DNA of 64,000 nt from 67-14 sp020438345. Lineage in GTDB: Bacteria > Actinomycetota > Thermoleophilia > Solirubrobacterales > 70-9. The DNA lies in the NCBI GenBank assembly GCA_937872475.1, contig CALMSY010000005.1:62001-126000 (forward strand), given 5' to 3'. The position numbers were made by a program, and so were the translations under genes. The notes below the pieces were generated by a model. It did no database searches. It was given only the letters and a program-made list of their open reading frames with translations, and had not been told where the DNA came from. Below are positions 34,681 to 42,938 of this stretch, piece after piece. Positions within the stretch are counted from its first letter, which is position 1, and each line of letters begins with the position of its first letter.

Positions 34681-36606
34681 ATGAAACGGGCACTGTTTTG
34701 CGTGGCGCTGGGCATTATCTGGCTGGCGGCCTTGGGGACAGCCCAGGCGCTGGCGAATACCTATTGCGCGGAGTTGCCCGGTGATGCGAGCTGCGACCAG
34801 CATTTCACCGGCACCAGCACCTCGATCCAGGCTGCGGTCGACGCCGCCGACAATCACGCGGGACCAGACTTGGTCAAGGTGGGCCCTGGCAACTTCGTCA
34901 TGTCAAGTCCGGTCTACCTGAGCAACTCTGGCGAAAGCAACCAGCTGACCCTGACCGGTTCCGGGACCGGGCAGACGTTCCTTTCCGGTACGGATCCGGC
35001 ACATCCAGACATCCATTTCAACGGAGGCACGGGCTCGATCACTAACGACCTCACGATCAGCATTCCCGATGACGCAAGCAACGAGTACAAGATCGGTCTG
35101 GTTCTGGATTCCGGCGCGACCGCCAAAGGACTGAACGTCACCTTCGCGCAACACCTGGTCAACGGGGACCCGAGCCCTGGCAAGGGGACGACGGGAGTGA
35201 TGCTCGCGGACGGAGCCACCCTGAAGGATTCGACCGTCAGGCTCTACAGCAGCAACGTAAACGATGCGGTGGCCGTGTTCGGCTCCGGCAACCTGCTTCA
35301 GTCCACACTGACCGCCTTCCGTGACGTCTACCAGCAAAACGCAACCGGCACCGTGGAGATAAGGAGTTCGGCCCTGATCGCGATCGGCGGTGGTGCCTTG
35401 ACCGAAGGCGGAACGATGAACATCCGCGATTCGGTGATCCTCAACCCCTATGGTGGCCAGGGCATCTACGTGAGCAGCGACGAAGGCCCGGCGAACGTGT
35501 TGATCGATGGTTCGACGATACTGGGTGCGCCTGGCTCAATCGGAGCGGTGGTTCAGGCTGTCAAAGAACAAGACGACGACCCCGGCAACACCAATTTCCG
35601 CGTGAACAACTCGATCGTATACGGGCATGACTTCGCGATCGCCTATAGCGAATACTTCCCCGAGGACACGCTGACCATCAATCTGGACTCATCGGCATAC
35701 GATTCGACGAGGGTTGTCGAGCAACTCGGCGCCGGAACCCCGCAGGTCACGATCACGAACCCCGTCGAGCTGAACGGGGTCGACCCGAAGTTCACCGATC
35801 CGGGCAGCGGCGACTATTCACCGGCCCCGGACTCCCCGCTGATCGACACCGGCCAGGCAACCCTTCCTGCCGCGGGTTCGCTCGCTTTCAACGGCGAACC
35901 GCGGGCCTGCGACGGAAACGATGACGGCACGATCCGGCGGGACATCGGGGCTTACGAATTCCGGGCCGATCCGAATGACGACTGCAACTACCCCGAAACT
36001 TCGATCGATCCCAGTTACGGAGGAGGTGCCTACGGCTCGAACTATGTGGAGATCCCGATCACTTCCAGTGAACCTGATTCCTCTTTCCGCTGTTCGGTCG
36101 ACGGTGGCCCCGAGTCCTCCTGCAGCGAGGCCGGTCCAAATGGAATCAGCGGCCTCTTCAAATCGACCGGACTCAAGGATGGAACTTTCGTTCTGTCTGC
36201 CCGGGCGGTTGACAAATTCGGGAACGTCGATCAGACACCCTCGACGGTCCGGTTCACGCTCTACAACGGCACCGGCACCACAGGTCCGCCCATCCCCAAC
36301 GGACCGACCGGACCGACCGGACCGACCGGACCGGTCACCGACACAACGGCCCCCATCGTCCTCGGACTGAAATACCCGAAGAAGACACGGTCGGTCAGGG
36401 TCAAGGTCCGGTTCAGGGCGAATGAATCCGGTGTCAGGTTCACCTGTCGGCTCAACAAGGGCAAGACCCGGAAATGCAGGTCACCCTGGAAGGTCCCGAA
36501 ACTCAAACCGGGCTGGAACCAGATCGCCATCCGCGCGACCGACGCGGCCGGTAACCGGTCGAAGGTGGTCAAACGGACGATCAGACGGGTCGCAGCAGGA
36601 AAATAG
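34681..36606 (+). CDS. Secreted right-handed beta-helix repeat protein
   Basis: 641 residues with a signal peptide (MKRALFCVALGIIWLAALGTA). Residues ~50-420 form degenerate parallel beta-helix coils (ASIQAAVDAADNH-like entry TSIQAAVDAADNH, then many short N/S/G-rich turns) ending RRDIGAYEFRADPNDDC. Next is an Ig-like domain with the FRCSVDGGPESSC / SARAVDKFGNVD pattern, a GPTGPTGPTGP linker, and a basic C-terminal beta domain (FTCRLNKGKTRKC, RATDAAGNRS). By family it may bind or cleave extracellular polysaccharide, but no catalytic site can be named. Confidence 0.8.
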   Translation: MKRALFCVALGIIWLAALGTAQALANTYCAELPGDASCDQHFTGTSTSIQAAVDAADNHAGPDLVKVGPGNFVMSSPVYLSNSGESNQLTLTGSGTGQTFLSGTDPAHPDIHFNGGTGSITNDLTISIPDDASNEYKIGLVLDSGATAKGLNVTFAQHLVNGDPSPGKGTTGVMLADGATLKDSTVRLYSSNVNDAVAVFGSGNLLQSTLTAFRDVYQQNATGTVEIRSSALIAIGGGALTEGGTMNIRDSVILNPYGGQGIYVSSDEGPANVLIDGSTILGAPGSIGAVVQAVKEQDDDPGNTNFRVNNSIVYGHDFAIAYSEYFPEDTLTINLDSSAYDSTRVVEQLGAGTPQVTITNPVELNGVDPKFTDPGSGDYSPAPDSPLIDTGQATLPAAGSLAFNGEPRACDGNDDGTIRRDIGAYEFRADPNDDCNYPETSIDPSYGGGAYGSNYVEIPITSSEPDSSFRCSVDGGPESSCSEAGPNGISGLFKSTGLKDGTFVLSARAVDKFGNVDQTPSTVRFTLYNGTGTTGPPIPNGPTGPTGPTGPVTDTTAPIVLGLKYPKKTRSVRVKVRFRANESGVRFTCRLNKGKTRKCRSPWKVPKLKPGWNQIAIRATDAAGNRSKVVKRTIRRVAAGK

Positions 36607-36661
36607 ATTCATTCGACCGGGGTGAACCGGCAGAACCGAATCTTCTGAGAGAGTTCCAGAC

Positions 36662-38725
36662 ATGGAGGGACTGAACCAGCCCGAGGCGCACCGCCACCCC
36701 TGGCAGATGGCCACCCGGATCTTTGTCGTGGTGTTGATCGATGCGGCAGCCCTGCTGCTGATCGAGGCGATCCTTCCCGGCTTCGACATGAAGGGCAAGT
36801 TCGCGGCGCTGCCGACCGCCCTCGGTGTCGGTCTCGTGAACGCCCTGATCTGGCCCGTCCTTTCCCGCTTCACCCTGAAACTGAGCGTGCTGACGCTGGG
36901 ACTCTGGGGGCTTTTCCTCAATGCGCTGCTGGTCGGCCTGGCCCTGGTGGCGATGCCCTGGGTGCGGATCGACGGGATCTTCGAAGGGGTCGTGATCTCA
37001 TTCGCTCTGGCGATCCTGACTTCGATCTTCTCTTCGCTCTTCGCAATAGATGAAGACAGCACCTGGTACTACAACGTGGTCAGGTCCCAGCTGAAGCGCC
37101 GCGGACAGGTGATCAGAACCGACGTGCCGGGGATCGTCTTCCTCGAGATCGACGGTCTCGCACACGATGTCCTGCGCAGAGCGATGACCAACGGCAACGC
37201 CCCGGCCATGGCGTCGTGGATTCGCGAAGGCAGCCATCGGCTGGAAGGCTGGGAAACCGACTGGTCTTCACAGACCGGGGCTTGCCAGGCCGGAATCCTC
37301 CACGGCAACAATCACGAGATGCCTGCCTTTCGCTGGTGGGAGAAGGAAACCGGCCGGGCCCTAGTCACCAACCATCCGAAGGATGCGGCGGAGATGGAAG
37401 CCCGCCAATCCGACGGCAACGGTCTGCTGGCCGAGGACGGTGCCAGCCGGGCCAACATCCTCTCCGGTGACGCGCCCCATTCGATGCTGACCATGAGCAC
37501 TGTGATGAAGCCCCGCGGCCAGATCGGCAAGGACTACGCCGCGTATTTCGCCCGGCCCTATGGAGTGATCAAGACCGGAATCCACACGATGGTCGAGGTC
37601 ACGCGCGAACGGCGCGACAACCAGCGCCAGGAACGGACCGGGATCGAACCGAAGATCGCCCGCTCGCGTGTTTACTCGGTAATGCGCGCCTGGGCGACCG
37701 TGATCCAGCTGGACCTCCAGGTCGCCGCCGTGGTCGGTGACATCCTCAGCGGCCGTCCATCGATCTACACGACGTTTCTCGCCTACGACGAAGTCGCTCA
37801 CCATTCCGGGGTTGAGCGTCCGGAAACCCTCACCACCCTGACCAAAGTGGACCGCGAAATCGACCGGATCCGCCGGGTCTTGCCGGAGGCTCCCCGCCCT
37901 TACCGGTTGGTAGTACTTTCCGATCACGGCCAGTCGCAGGGCGCCACTTTCCTCCAGCGCTATGGCCTCACCCTTGAACAGCTGGTTGAAGAAGCGACTG
38001 GCAAGGAAGCTATCGGCACCGGGCAGCAAGGCGAAGGGAATCCCCGTGCCTATATCACCGCAAGTGCCGAGGAGGCCAGCCATGAAGAAGGGGCTGTCGG
38101 CTCGGCCGCAAAGGCTGTGACAAAGCGGGATTCGAACCGCGACGATCTGGGTCTGGAAGGCGGACCTGACGGGAACGAAGTATCGAATGACACCGACGAC
38201 GAGCTACCTGAGCTTTCGGTCATGGCCTCGGGGAACCTGGGACTGATCACTTTCCCGCGGGAACCGGGCCGCCTGACCAGGGAGCGGATAAGCGCCCTGT
38301 ACCCCGATCTGCTCGACCGGCTCAGGTCCCATCCGGGCATTGGTTTCGTGCTGGTCGATTCAGACCAGGGCGGGCTTGTACTCGGCGCGGAAGGTTTTCT
38401 GAGGATCGAAACCGGAGAGGTCGAAGGCAAGAATCCGCTGGCCGAATTCGGCCCAAACGCACTTGAACATGTCCTTCGGACCCACCGCTTTTCGAATTGC
38501 CCGGACATCATGCTGAACAGCACCTGGTGGAAGGACCTGGACGAGGTCGCTGCCTTCGAAGAACTGGTCGGTTCACACGGCGGAATGGGCGGCTGTCAGA
38601 GCCATCCCTTCGTCCTCCATCCTGCCGACCTTGCCTGGCCCGACCAGCCGGTGATCGGAGCCGAGGAAGTTCACCACATTCTCAAGAGCTGGCTTCCGGA
38701 CGGGCAAGCGACTCCCCCGGCCTGA
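36662..38725 (+). CDS. Membrane-anchored alkaline-phosphatase-superfamily protein with holin-like N-terminus
   Basis: 687 residues. The first ~125 form four membrane helices of the small 'phage holin family 4' type (FVVVLIDAAALLLIEAILPGF, LSVLTLGLWGLFLNALLVG). The remainder is a nucleotide pyrophosphatase/phosphodiesterase-like domain: metal Asp in LEIDGLAHDVL (~163), putative nucleophile Thr in SSQTGACQAG (~204), YDEVAHHSG (~376), LSDHGQSQG (~420) and GSHGGMGG (~638). Two metal sites appear complete. An acidic insert lies at 480-520. Substrate unknown; a lipid- or nucleotide-phosphoesterase role is inferred. Its 3' end overlaps the convergent hydrolase gene by 44 bp. Confidence 0.83.
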   Translation: MEGLNQPEAHRHPWQMATRIFVVVLIDAAALLLIEAILPGFDMKGKFAALPTALGVGLVNALIWPVLSRFTLKLSVLTLGLWGLFLNALLVGLALVAMPWVRIDGIFEGVVISFALAILTSIFSSLFAIDEDSTWYYNVVRSQLKRRGQVIRTDVPGIVFLEIDGLAHDVLRRAMTNGNAPAMASWIREGSHRLEGWETDWSSQTGACQAGILHGNNHEMPAFRWWEKETGRALVTNHPKDAAEMEARQSDGNGLLAEDGASRANILSGDAPHSMLTMSTVMKPRGQIGKDYAAYFARPYGVIKTGIHTMVEVTRERRDNQRQERTGIEPKIARSRVYSVMRAWATVIQLDLQVAAVVGDILSGRPSIYTTFLAYDEVAHHSGVERPETLTTLTKVDREIDRIRRVLPEAPRPYRLVVLSDHGQSQGATFLQRYGLTLEQLVEEATGKEAIGTGQQGEGNPRAYITASAEEASHEEGAVGSAAKAVTKRDSNRDDLGLEGGPDGNEVSNDTDDELPELSVMASGNLGLITFPREPGRLTRERISALYPDLLDRLRSHPGIGFVLVDSDQGGLVLGAEGFLRIETGEVEGKNPLAEFGPNALEHVLRTHRFSNCPDIMLNSTWWKDLDEVAAFEELVGSHGGMGGCQSHPFVLHPADLAWPDQPVIGAEEVHHILKSWLPDGQATPPA

Positions 38726-39494
38726 GCACTGTTCGCTCGAGGTCCGGTGCCAGTTCCCCCATCTGCTGACTGAAGGCAGCAACCGGCTTCTCGAGAAGCC
38801 TCCCGCGGATTCCTTTCATCCCGATCGGGAAGTAGGTCCCCCAGTGGATCGGCACGGTCAGATCCGGCTGAAGCATCGCCGCGGCACGTGCGGCACCTCG
38901 CGGGTCCATGTGGCCGGGACCGAGCTTGTGACCCCAACCCCAAATCGGGAGAAGGGCAATCTCCAGGTCGCCGGCCAGCTCCGAAAGCTCCGGGTGGACA
39001 TCGGTATCCCCGGCAAAGTAAAGGCGGCGCGAGCCCTGGATTTCGTAGCCGAGAGCATCGGCCTCAAGTCCGAACGGGTGCCGACGACCGTCATGCACAG
39101 CGGCCACGGCACGGACCGTCACCGGACCAACATCGGCCTGTTCGCCGACCTTGAGCTCGACCACGTTTTCAAAGCCTCTTCGACGAAGAAGCGAGCCGGC
39201 ACCCTTCGGCACGATGACCAGCATCTCACGATCGAACCGCTTCAAAGTAGGCAGATCAAGATGGTCGAAATGAAGGTGGGAGATCAGCACCGCATCAATC
39301 CCGGAAGTGAAGGTGGGGCCGGGATCGGGAACATGCCTCCGCAGGTGCACGACCCGTGAACGCAACACCGGGTCGGTCATGATCCGTACCCCGTCCAGTT
39401 CAATAAGCACCGTCGCGTGACCGCCCCAGGTCACATGCAAGTCGCCGGGGTGCTTGTCCAGGATCGGGATGTTCACCGCCAAAGCATCCCGCAT
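38682..39494 (-). CDS. Metallo-beta-lactamase-fold hydrolase (UlaG/NAPE-PLD-like)
   Basis: A 270-residue MBL-fold protein. It shows TWGGHATVLIELDGVRIMTDP (strand-turn-strand start), the metal motif SHLHFDHLD (~72-80), LYFAGDTDVHPE (the bridging Asp region) and VPIHWGTYFP near the C-terminus. The pattern fits the L-ascorbate-6-phosphate lactonase/NAPE-phospholipase D branch, often annotated 'metal-dependent hydrolase'. GAGGAGG lies 5 bp before the ATG. Substrate unknown. Confidence 0.88.
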   Translation of the reverse strand: MRDALAVNIPILDKHPGDLHVTWGGHATVLIELDGVRIMTDPVLRSRVVHLRRHVPDPGPTFTSGIDAVLISHLHFDHLDLPTLKRFDREMLVIVPKGAGSLLRRRGFENVVELKVGEQADVGPVTVRAVAAVHDGRRHPFGLEADALGYEIQGSRRLYFAGDTDVHPELSELAGDLEIALLPIWGWGHKLGPGHMDPRGAARAAAMLQPDLTVPIHWGTYFPIGMKGIRGRLLEKPVAAFSQQMGELAPDLERTVLRPGESLARPEASS

Positions 39495-39600
39495 CCGGGC
39501 CTCCTCGGCCCGCTTCCTGACCGCCCGGCCTATCGATCACCCGACTCCCCGATCGCCCGGTCGCCCGGCTCTCGGCTCCCGGTTCCCCTTTCAGGTTCAC

Positions 39601-39648
39601 CTGGAGTGAAGAATCGGCCACATGGCGCCCCAATCTTCAATCCGGATG
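39601..39648. repeat. 48-bp imperfect palindromic intergenic element, copy 2
   Basis: Begins CTGGAGTGAAG, core GCCACATGGCG, then CCAATCTTCAATCC and GATG. Homologous to the copy at 8164-8211. Just to its left (39513-39590) is a run of decayed GATCGCCCGGTCGCCCGG-type repeats. Both lie between the clpX stop and the hydrolase start. Confidence 0.6.
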
Positions 39649-39681
39649 CCGCTGACTACCGGCGATCCTTGGCGAAGTCTC

Positions 39682-40986
39682 TCAGGCGGTCTGTTCTCCG
39701 AAACCGAGTTCGCTGTCCTCGGCATGAGGATCGACAGACCGACCCGGACCCGTGACAAGCATCGGCGCCTGGCCCTTCTCGATTGACTCCCGGGTGACCA
39801 CGCATTTGGTCACGTCATCCCGTGAGGGCAGCTCAAACTGGACGTCCAGCAGGGAATCCTCAATGATCGACCTTAGACCCCGGGCTCCGGTTTCCCGGAT
39901 CAGCGCCTTGTCGGCGATCGCTTCCAGGGAATCCTCGGCGAAGACAAGCTCGATACCGTCGAAATCGAAGAACCGCTGGAACTGGCGGGTGAGTGCGTGC
40001 TTTGGCTCGGTCAGAATACGGATCAGGTCTGCCCGGTTCAGTTGATGGAGGGCCGCCACAACAGGCAGGCGACCGATGAACTCCGGGATCAGTCCGTACT
40101 CGATCAGGTCCTCAGGGAGTACCTGCTCGAAAAGCTCGCCCGGATCGTCCTGCTGAGTGGAGGTGATTGCCTGCCCGAATCCGATGCCCTTGTTGACCAC
40201 CCGCCGCTCGATTACCTTCTCGAGTTCCGCGAATGAACCTCCGCAGATGAAGAGAATGTTAGTGGTGTCAATGGTCAGGAATTCCTGGTGCGGGTGCTTG
40301 CGTCCGCCCTGCGGCGGGACCGACGCCGTGGTGCCTTCAAGGATCTTGAGCAGAGCCTGCTGGACGCCTTCGCCCGATACATCACGAGTCAGCGACGGGT
40401 TGTCCGCCTTACGGGTGATCTTGTCAATTTCGTCGATGTAGATGATTCCGGTCTCGGCCTTGGCGACATCGAAATCCGCCGCCTGAATCAGCTTCAGGAG
40501 GATGTTCTCGACGTCTTCGCCGACGTAGCCTGCCTCGGTCAGAGCGGTGGCGTCGGCAATCGCGAATGGCACGTTGAGAATGCGCGCGAGAGTCTGGGCG
40601 AGCAGGGTCTTGCCACAGCCGGTCGGACCGAGCAGCATGATGTTCGACTTCTCGAGTTCAACGTCGGATTCACCGTCCTCCGCCATTTGAACCCGCTTGT
40701 AGTGGTTGTAGACAGCAACCGAGAGGGCCCGCTTGGCAGTTTCCTGCCCGACCACGTAATCGTCGAGCACCGCGTTGATCTCCTGAGGGCGAGGCAACCG
40801 GTCGAGGTCCAGCCCGGCCGGTGCCGACGCTGAAACCGACTCTTCATCGATGATCTCGTTGCAGAGGTCGATGCATTCATCGCAGATGTAGACGCCAGGA
40901 CCGGCGATCAGCTTTTTCACCTGTCGCTGAGACTTGCCGCAGAAGCTGCAGAGCAGTTGCTCGTTGGTATCGGTCGGACGTGCCAG
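39682..40986 (-). CDS. clpX: ATP-dependent protease ATPase subunit ClpX (CTG start)
   Basis: A 434-residue AAA+ unfoldase feeding ClpP. The N-terminal C4 zinc finger (LLCSFCGKSQ...YICDECIDLC) is complete only if translation starts at CTG, giving MARPTDTNEQLL. No ATG, GTG or TTG lies in frame between the upstream stop and the zinc finger, and GGAGGG sits 7 bp before this CTG. A GTG 22 codons downstream would delete the first two cysteines. Walker A GPTGCGKT, Walker B GIIYIDEIDK, sensor RETGARGLRSIIE and pore GYVGEDVE are present. It is about 8 kb from clpP-tig. Confidence 0.95.
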   Translation of the reverse strand: MARPTDTNEQLLCSFCGKSQRQVKKLIAGPGVYICDECIDLCNEIIDEESVSASAPAGLDLDRLPRPQEINAVLDDYVVGQETAKRALSVAVYNHYKRVQMAEDGESDVELEKSNIMLLGPTGCGKTLLAQTLARILNVPFAIADATALTEAGYVGEDVENILLKLIQAADFDVAKAETGIIYIDEIDKITRKADNPSLTRDVSGEGVQQALLKILEGTTASVPPQGGRKHPHQEFLTIDTTNILFICGGSFAELEKVIERRVVNKGIGFGQAITSTQQDDPGELFEQVLPEDLIEYGLIPEFIGRLPVVAALHQLNRADLIRILTEPKHALTRQFQRFFDFDGIELVFAEDSLEAIADKALIRETGARGLRSIIEDSLLDVQFELPSRDDVTKCVVTRESIEKGQAPMLVTGPGRSVDPHAEDSELGFGEQTA

Positions 40987-40993
40987 CGCTCTA

Positions 40994-40999
40994 CCCTCC
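40994..40999 (-). promoter_or_regulatory. Shine-Dalgarno GGAGGG supporting the clpX CTG start
   Basis: Minus-strand GGAGGG followed by TAGAGCG and CTG. A near-perfect site at optimal spacing with no conventional start codon to serve. Confidence 0.75.
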
Positions 41000-41137
41000 G
41001 GGGTCGTTAGTGGGCCCGCTTTCGTCCCACTCTAGAAGAAGCGCCGTCGCGGCCAGTCAAAGTCGGACACAGACGGCGTTGTTCCCTTTCTACTCCAGAC
41101 CCGCCCCCAGCCCTTCCGCAGCAAGAGTTATTGCCGC

Positions 41138-41143
41138 TAGGCT
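41138..41143 (+). promoter_or_regulatory. -10 box TAGGCT, leaderless promoter of GNAT gene
   Basis: TAGGCT, then CGCGTC, then ATG. A possible -35 (TTCCGC) lies 18 bp upstream of the box. Confidence 0.55.
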
Positions 41144-41149
41144 CGCGTC

Positions 41150-41596
41150 ATGATCGAAATCCGGGCTGTCTCCAGCGAAGAGTTCCAGCAGTTCGAACCA
41201 CTCTTCGTGCTCTATCAGGAGTTCTACGAGGTTGAGAACATCGACCAGGAACGGAACCGGGCCTTTTTCGGCCGGTTTGTCGGTGGGACAGAGGATGGAT
41301 GGCTGCTCGGTGCTTTCGATGGCGATGAACCAGTCGGCTTCGGCTGCTTCTACCGTCACAAGAGTTCTTTGACCGCGACCGACATCGTCTTAATGAACGA
41401 CCTCTACGTGACCGAAGCTACGCGGGGTCAGGGAACGGGGCGGGCCTTGATCGAAGCCGGCGTCGAGCTGGCTCGCGACTGGGGCGCTTCTCATCTCGCC
41501 TGGGCCACAGCGCCGGAAAACCACACCGCCCAGAAGCTTTACGACACCACCGACGCACAAAGGTCAACCTGGCTCGAGTACGAAATCGAGGTATGA
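41150..41596 (+). CDS. GNAT-family N-acetyltransferase
   Basis: A 148-residue single-domain acetyltransferase. It begins MIEIRAVSSEEFQQFEPLF. The acetyl-CoA-binding motif A is MNDLYVTEATRGQGTGRALIEAG (R/Q-x-x-G-x-G/A form RGQGTG), followed by GASHLAWATAPENHTAQKLYD (motif B; Asn and Tyr typical). The substrate cannot be read from sequence. It has its own leaderless promoter, diverging from clpX. Confidence 0.88.
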   Translation: MIEIRAVSSEEFQQFEPLFVLYQEFYEVENIDQERNRAFFGRFVGGTEDGWLLGAFDGDEPVGFGCFYRHKSSLTATDIVLMNDLYVTEATRGQGTGRALIEAGVELARDWGASHLAWATAPENHTAQKLYDTTDAQRSTWLEYEIEV

Positions 41597-41673
41597 GTCT
41601 TCCGCAACCTCACCCGTTCTCCCGGGTTCTTGTGACATAGGAAACAAGGGAGTTTCACGGGGAGAGGTTAGGG

Positions 41674-41805
41674 ATGATCCAGGTCAAGAGAATTCCATCG
41701 GGATCACGGCGTAGTCCGATCGGCATCAGATACACCCTGATCGCCTTGGTCTTTGCGGGGACGCTCTGCGCGTTCAGCTTGCTCGCCCCCGGCACGATTG
41801 GTTAG
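41674..41805 (+). CDS. Putative small membrane protein (43 aa)
   Basis: An ATG frame with a strong ribosome-binding site (GGAGAGG, 6 bp spacing). The N-terminus is basic (MIQVKRIPSGSRRSPIGIR), followed by one hydrophobic helix (YTLIALVFAGTLCAFSLLA) and PGTIG. A small exported or membrane peptide following the GNAT gene by 77 bp. The stop codon lies in a 22-bp degenerate repeat. No family recognised. Confidence 0.6.
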   Translation: MIQVKRIPSGSRRSPIGIRYTLIALVFAGTLCAFSLLAPGTIG

Positions 41806-41847
41806 GTCCCGCAAGATCGGCCAGGCCCGGCACCATCGGCCAGGTCC
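41788..41847. repeat. Degenerate 22-bp repeat spanning the small-ORF stop
   Basis: CCCGGCACGATTGGTTAGG and CCCGGCACCATCGGCCAGG (each ending TCC) match at 18 of 22 positions, with a partial unit between. The first contains the TAG stop of the 43-aa ORF. Confidence 0.6.
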
Positions 41848-41951
41848 GACTCAACCGGTTTGACGACGCCTCAACCGGCGAATGCGTAAGCCAGGTAGCC
41901 CGACGCCTTTCGGCGCGAGAGCGGTCGGGCCCAGGCCTTCCGGCGAAAGCG

Positions 41952-41995
41952 AAAAAGGCCGCGGCTAGCGCGATATGCGCAGCCGCGGCCTTTTT
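41952..41995. terminator. Bidirectional rho-independent terminator
   Basis: A 15-bp perfect stem AAAAAGGCCGCGGCT/AGCCGCGGCCTTTTT around a 14-nt loop. T-tracts occur on both strands, so it can end both the rightward small-ORF transcript and the leftward membrane-protein gene. Confidence 0.93.
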
Positions 41996-42050
41996 CTGAA
42001 GTGCGCTGGACCGGGGGCTCCCACCCGGGCCGGCGCAAACTCGCCGCCGT

Positions 42051-42797
42051 CTAAACGGCGGGCGGGGGTCCGGCGTCCTCCTCGATGATCACGGTCTCTT
42101 CGACCGCAACCACGCCGCCCTCCTTGAGCTCGACCAGGCGGAAGTAAAGAACCGCTGTGAGCATCGAGATATACGGGTAAAGCAGGATTCCCAGAACCAG
42201 GCCGACGATCGCACCAAGTACCGGAGTGATCGCTGAAAGCAGACCCGCAATGATTCCGATGCCGATCAGGATCAGGATCATCAGGATGCCGACACCGAGA
42301 ATCCGCATGCGATTGTCCTTGGTCAGGTCGGCACTGCGTGACATCGAGTCGAACACGCCAGCGTCCTCGACGATCAGCGCCGGAAGTGAAACCACAAGGA
42401 TCAGGGCGAGGATTACGCCCGGGATGATCAGCAGGAAGAGCCCGATGCCGATGATGATCGCCAGCAGGATCTGAAGCCCGATGATCGCCAGAAGTCGCGG
42501 CCAGACCGAGCCGAGAAGCTCACCGATCGAGTAATCGACCTGCCCGTCGCCATGGATGTCCTGGACGATGCGAATCACAGCACCCGCCAGCCATGCAGTT
42601 GCCACGATCTGGACGATAAAGCTGAGGAGCCCACCCAATCCGCCGTTCCCGAGAATGACCTGAAGAATTGCAGACGGAATCAGCAGCACAAGGGCCACGA
42701 TCCAGAAAGTCCCGAAGGCTCTCTTGTAGTAATCCCCGGTCGCTTCGAACACCCCTCCGATGTCGAGGTGGCCAGCCGTACCGCTTGAACCGCTCAT
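42051..42797 (-). CDS. Multi-pass membrane protein (GPDPase-membrane-domain-like)
   Basis: A 248-residue membrane protein with about six helices (FWIVALVLLIPSAILQVIL, LLAIIGLQILLAIIIGIGLF, LILVVSLPALIVED, ILGVGILMILILIGIGIIAG). The pattern GVFDSMSRSADLTKDNRMRI between helices matches the membrane-domain family associated with glycerophosphodiester phosphodiesterases/DUF7847, whose function is unclear. Acidic C-terminal tail. AAGGAGGAG precedes the ATG at good spacing, and a terminator follows. Confidence 0.78.
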   Translation of the reverse strand: MSGSSGTAGHLDIGGVFEATGDYYKRAFGTFWIVALVLLIPSAILQVILGNGGLGGLLSFIVQIVATAWLAGAVIRIVQDIHGDGQVDYSIGELLGSVWPRLLAIIGLQILLAIIIGIGLFLLIIPGVILALILVVSLPALIVEDAGVFDSMSRSADLTKDNRMRILGVGILMILILIGIGIIAGLLSAITPVLGAIVGLVLGILLYPYISMLTAVLYFRLVELKEGGVVAVEETVIIEEDAGPPPAV

Positions 42798-42926
42798 TTG
42801 ATGCTCCTCCTTGGATTGAAGTCGGGGAACGCCCCGTGTTCAGCCATTACACAACCGCCACCGGATACCTTCCCGCGAAAAGAGAGGTTCATACGAACAG
42901 CGTGACCGGGCGCCGCCAATCCGGTC

Positions 42927-42932
42927 TATCGT
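42927..42932 (+). promoter_or_regulatory. -10 box TATCGT, leaderless promoter of DUF2252 gene
   Basis: TATCGT, then GCTGGC, then ATG. Confidence 0.55.
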
Positions 42933-42938
42933 GCTGGC

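Noticed and set aside
36300..36335. Short direct repeats as a possible CRISPR
   Set aside because: They are contiguous 9-bp coding repeats without spacers. No CRISPR-like repeat-spacer pattern or cas gene was seen in the window.
36290..36345. Collagen-like GPT triplets as a phage tail or collagen domain
   Set aside because: Only four to five triplets in a linker between an Ig-like and a beta domain; too short for a triple helix.
36662..37040. Holin-like segment as evidence for a prophage
   Set aside because: No other phage genes, attachment sites or integrase are nearby, and the segment is fused to an enzyme domain.
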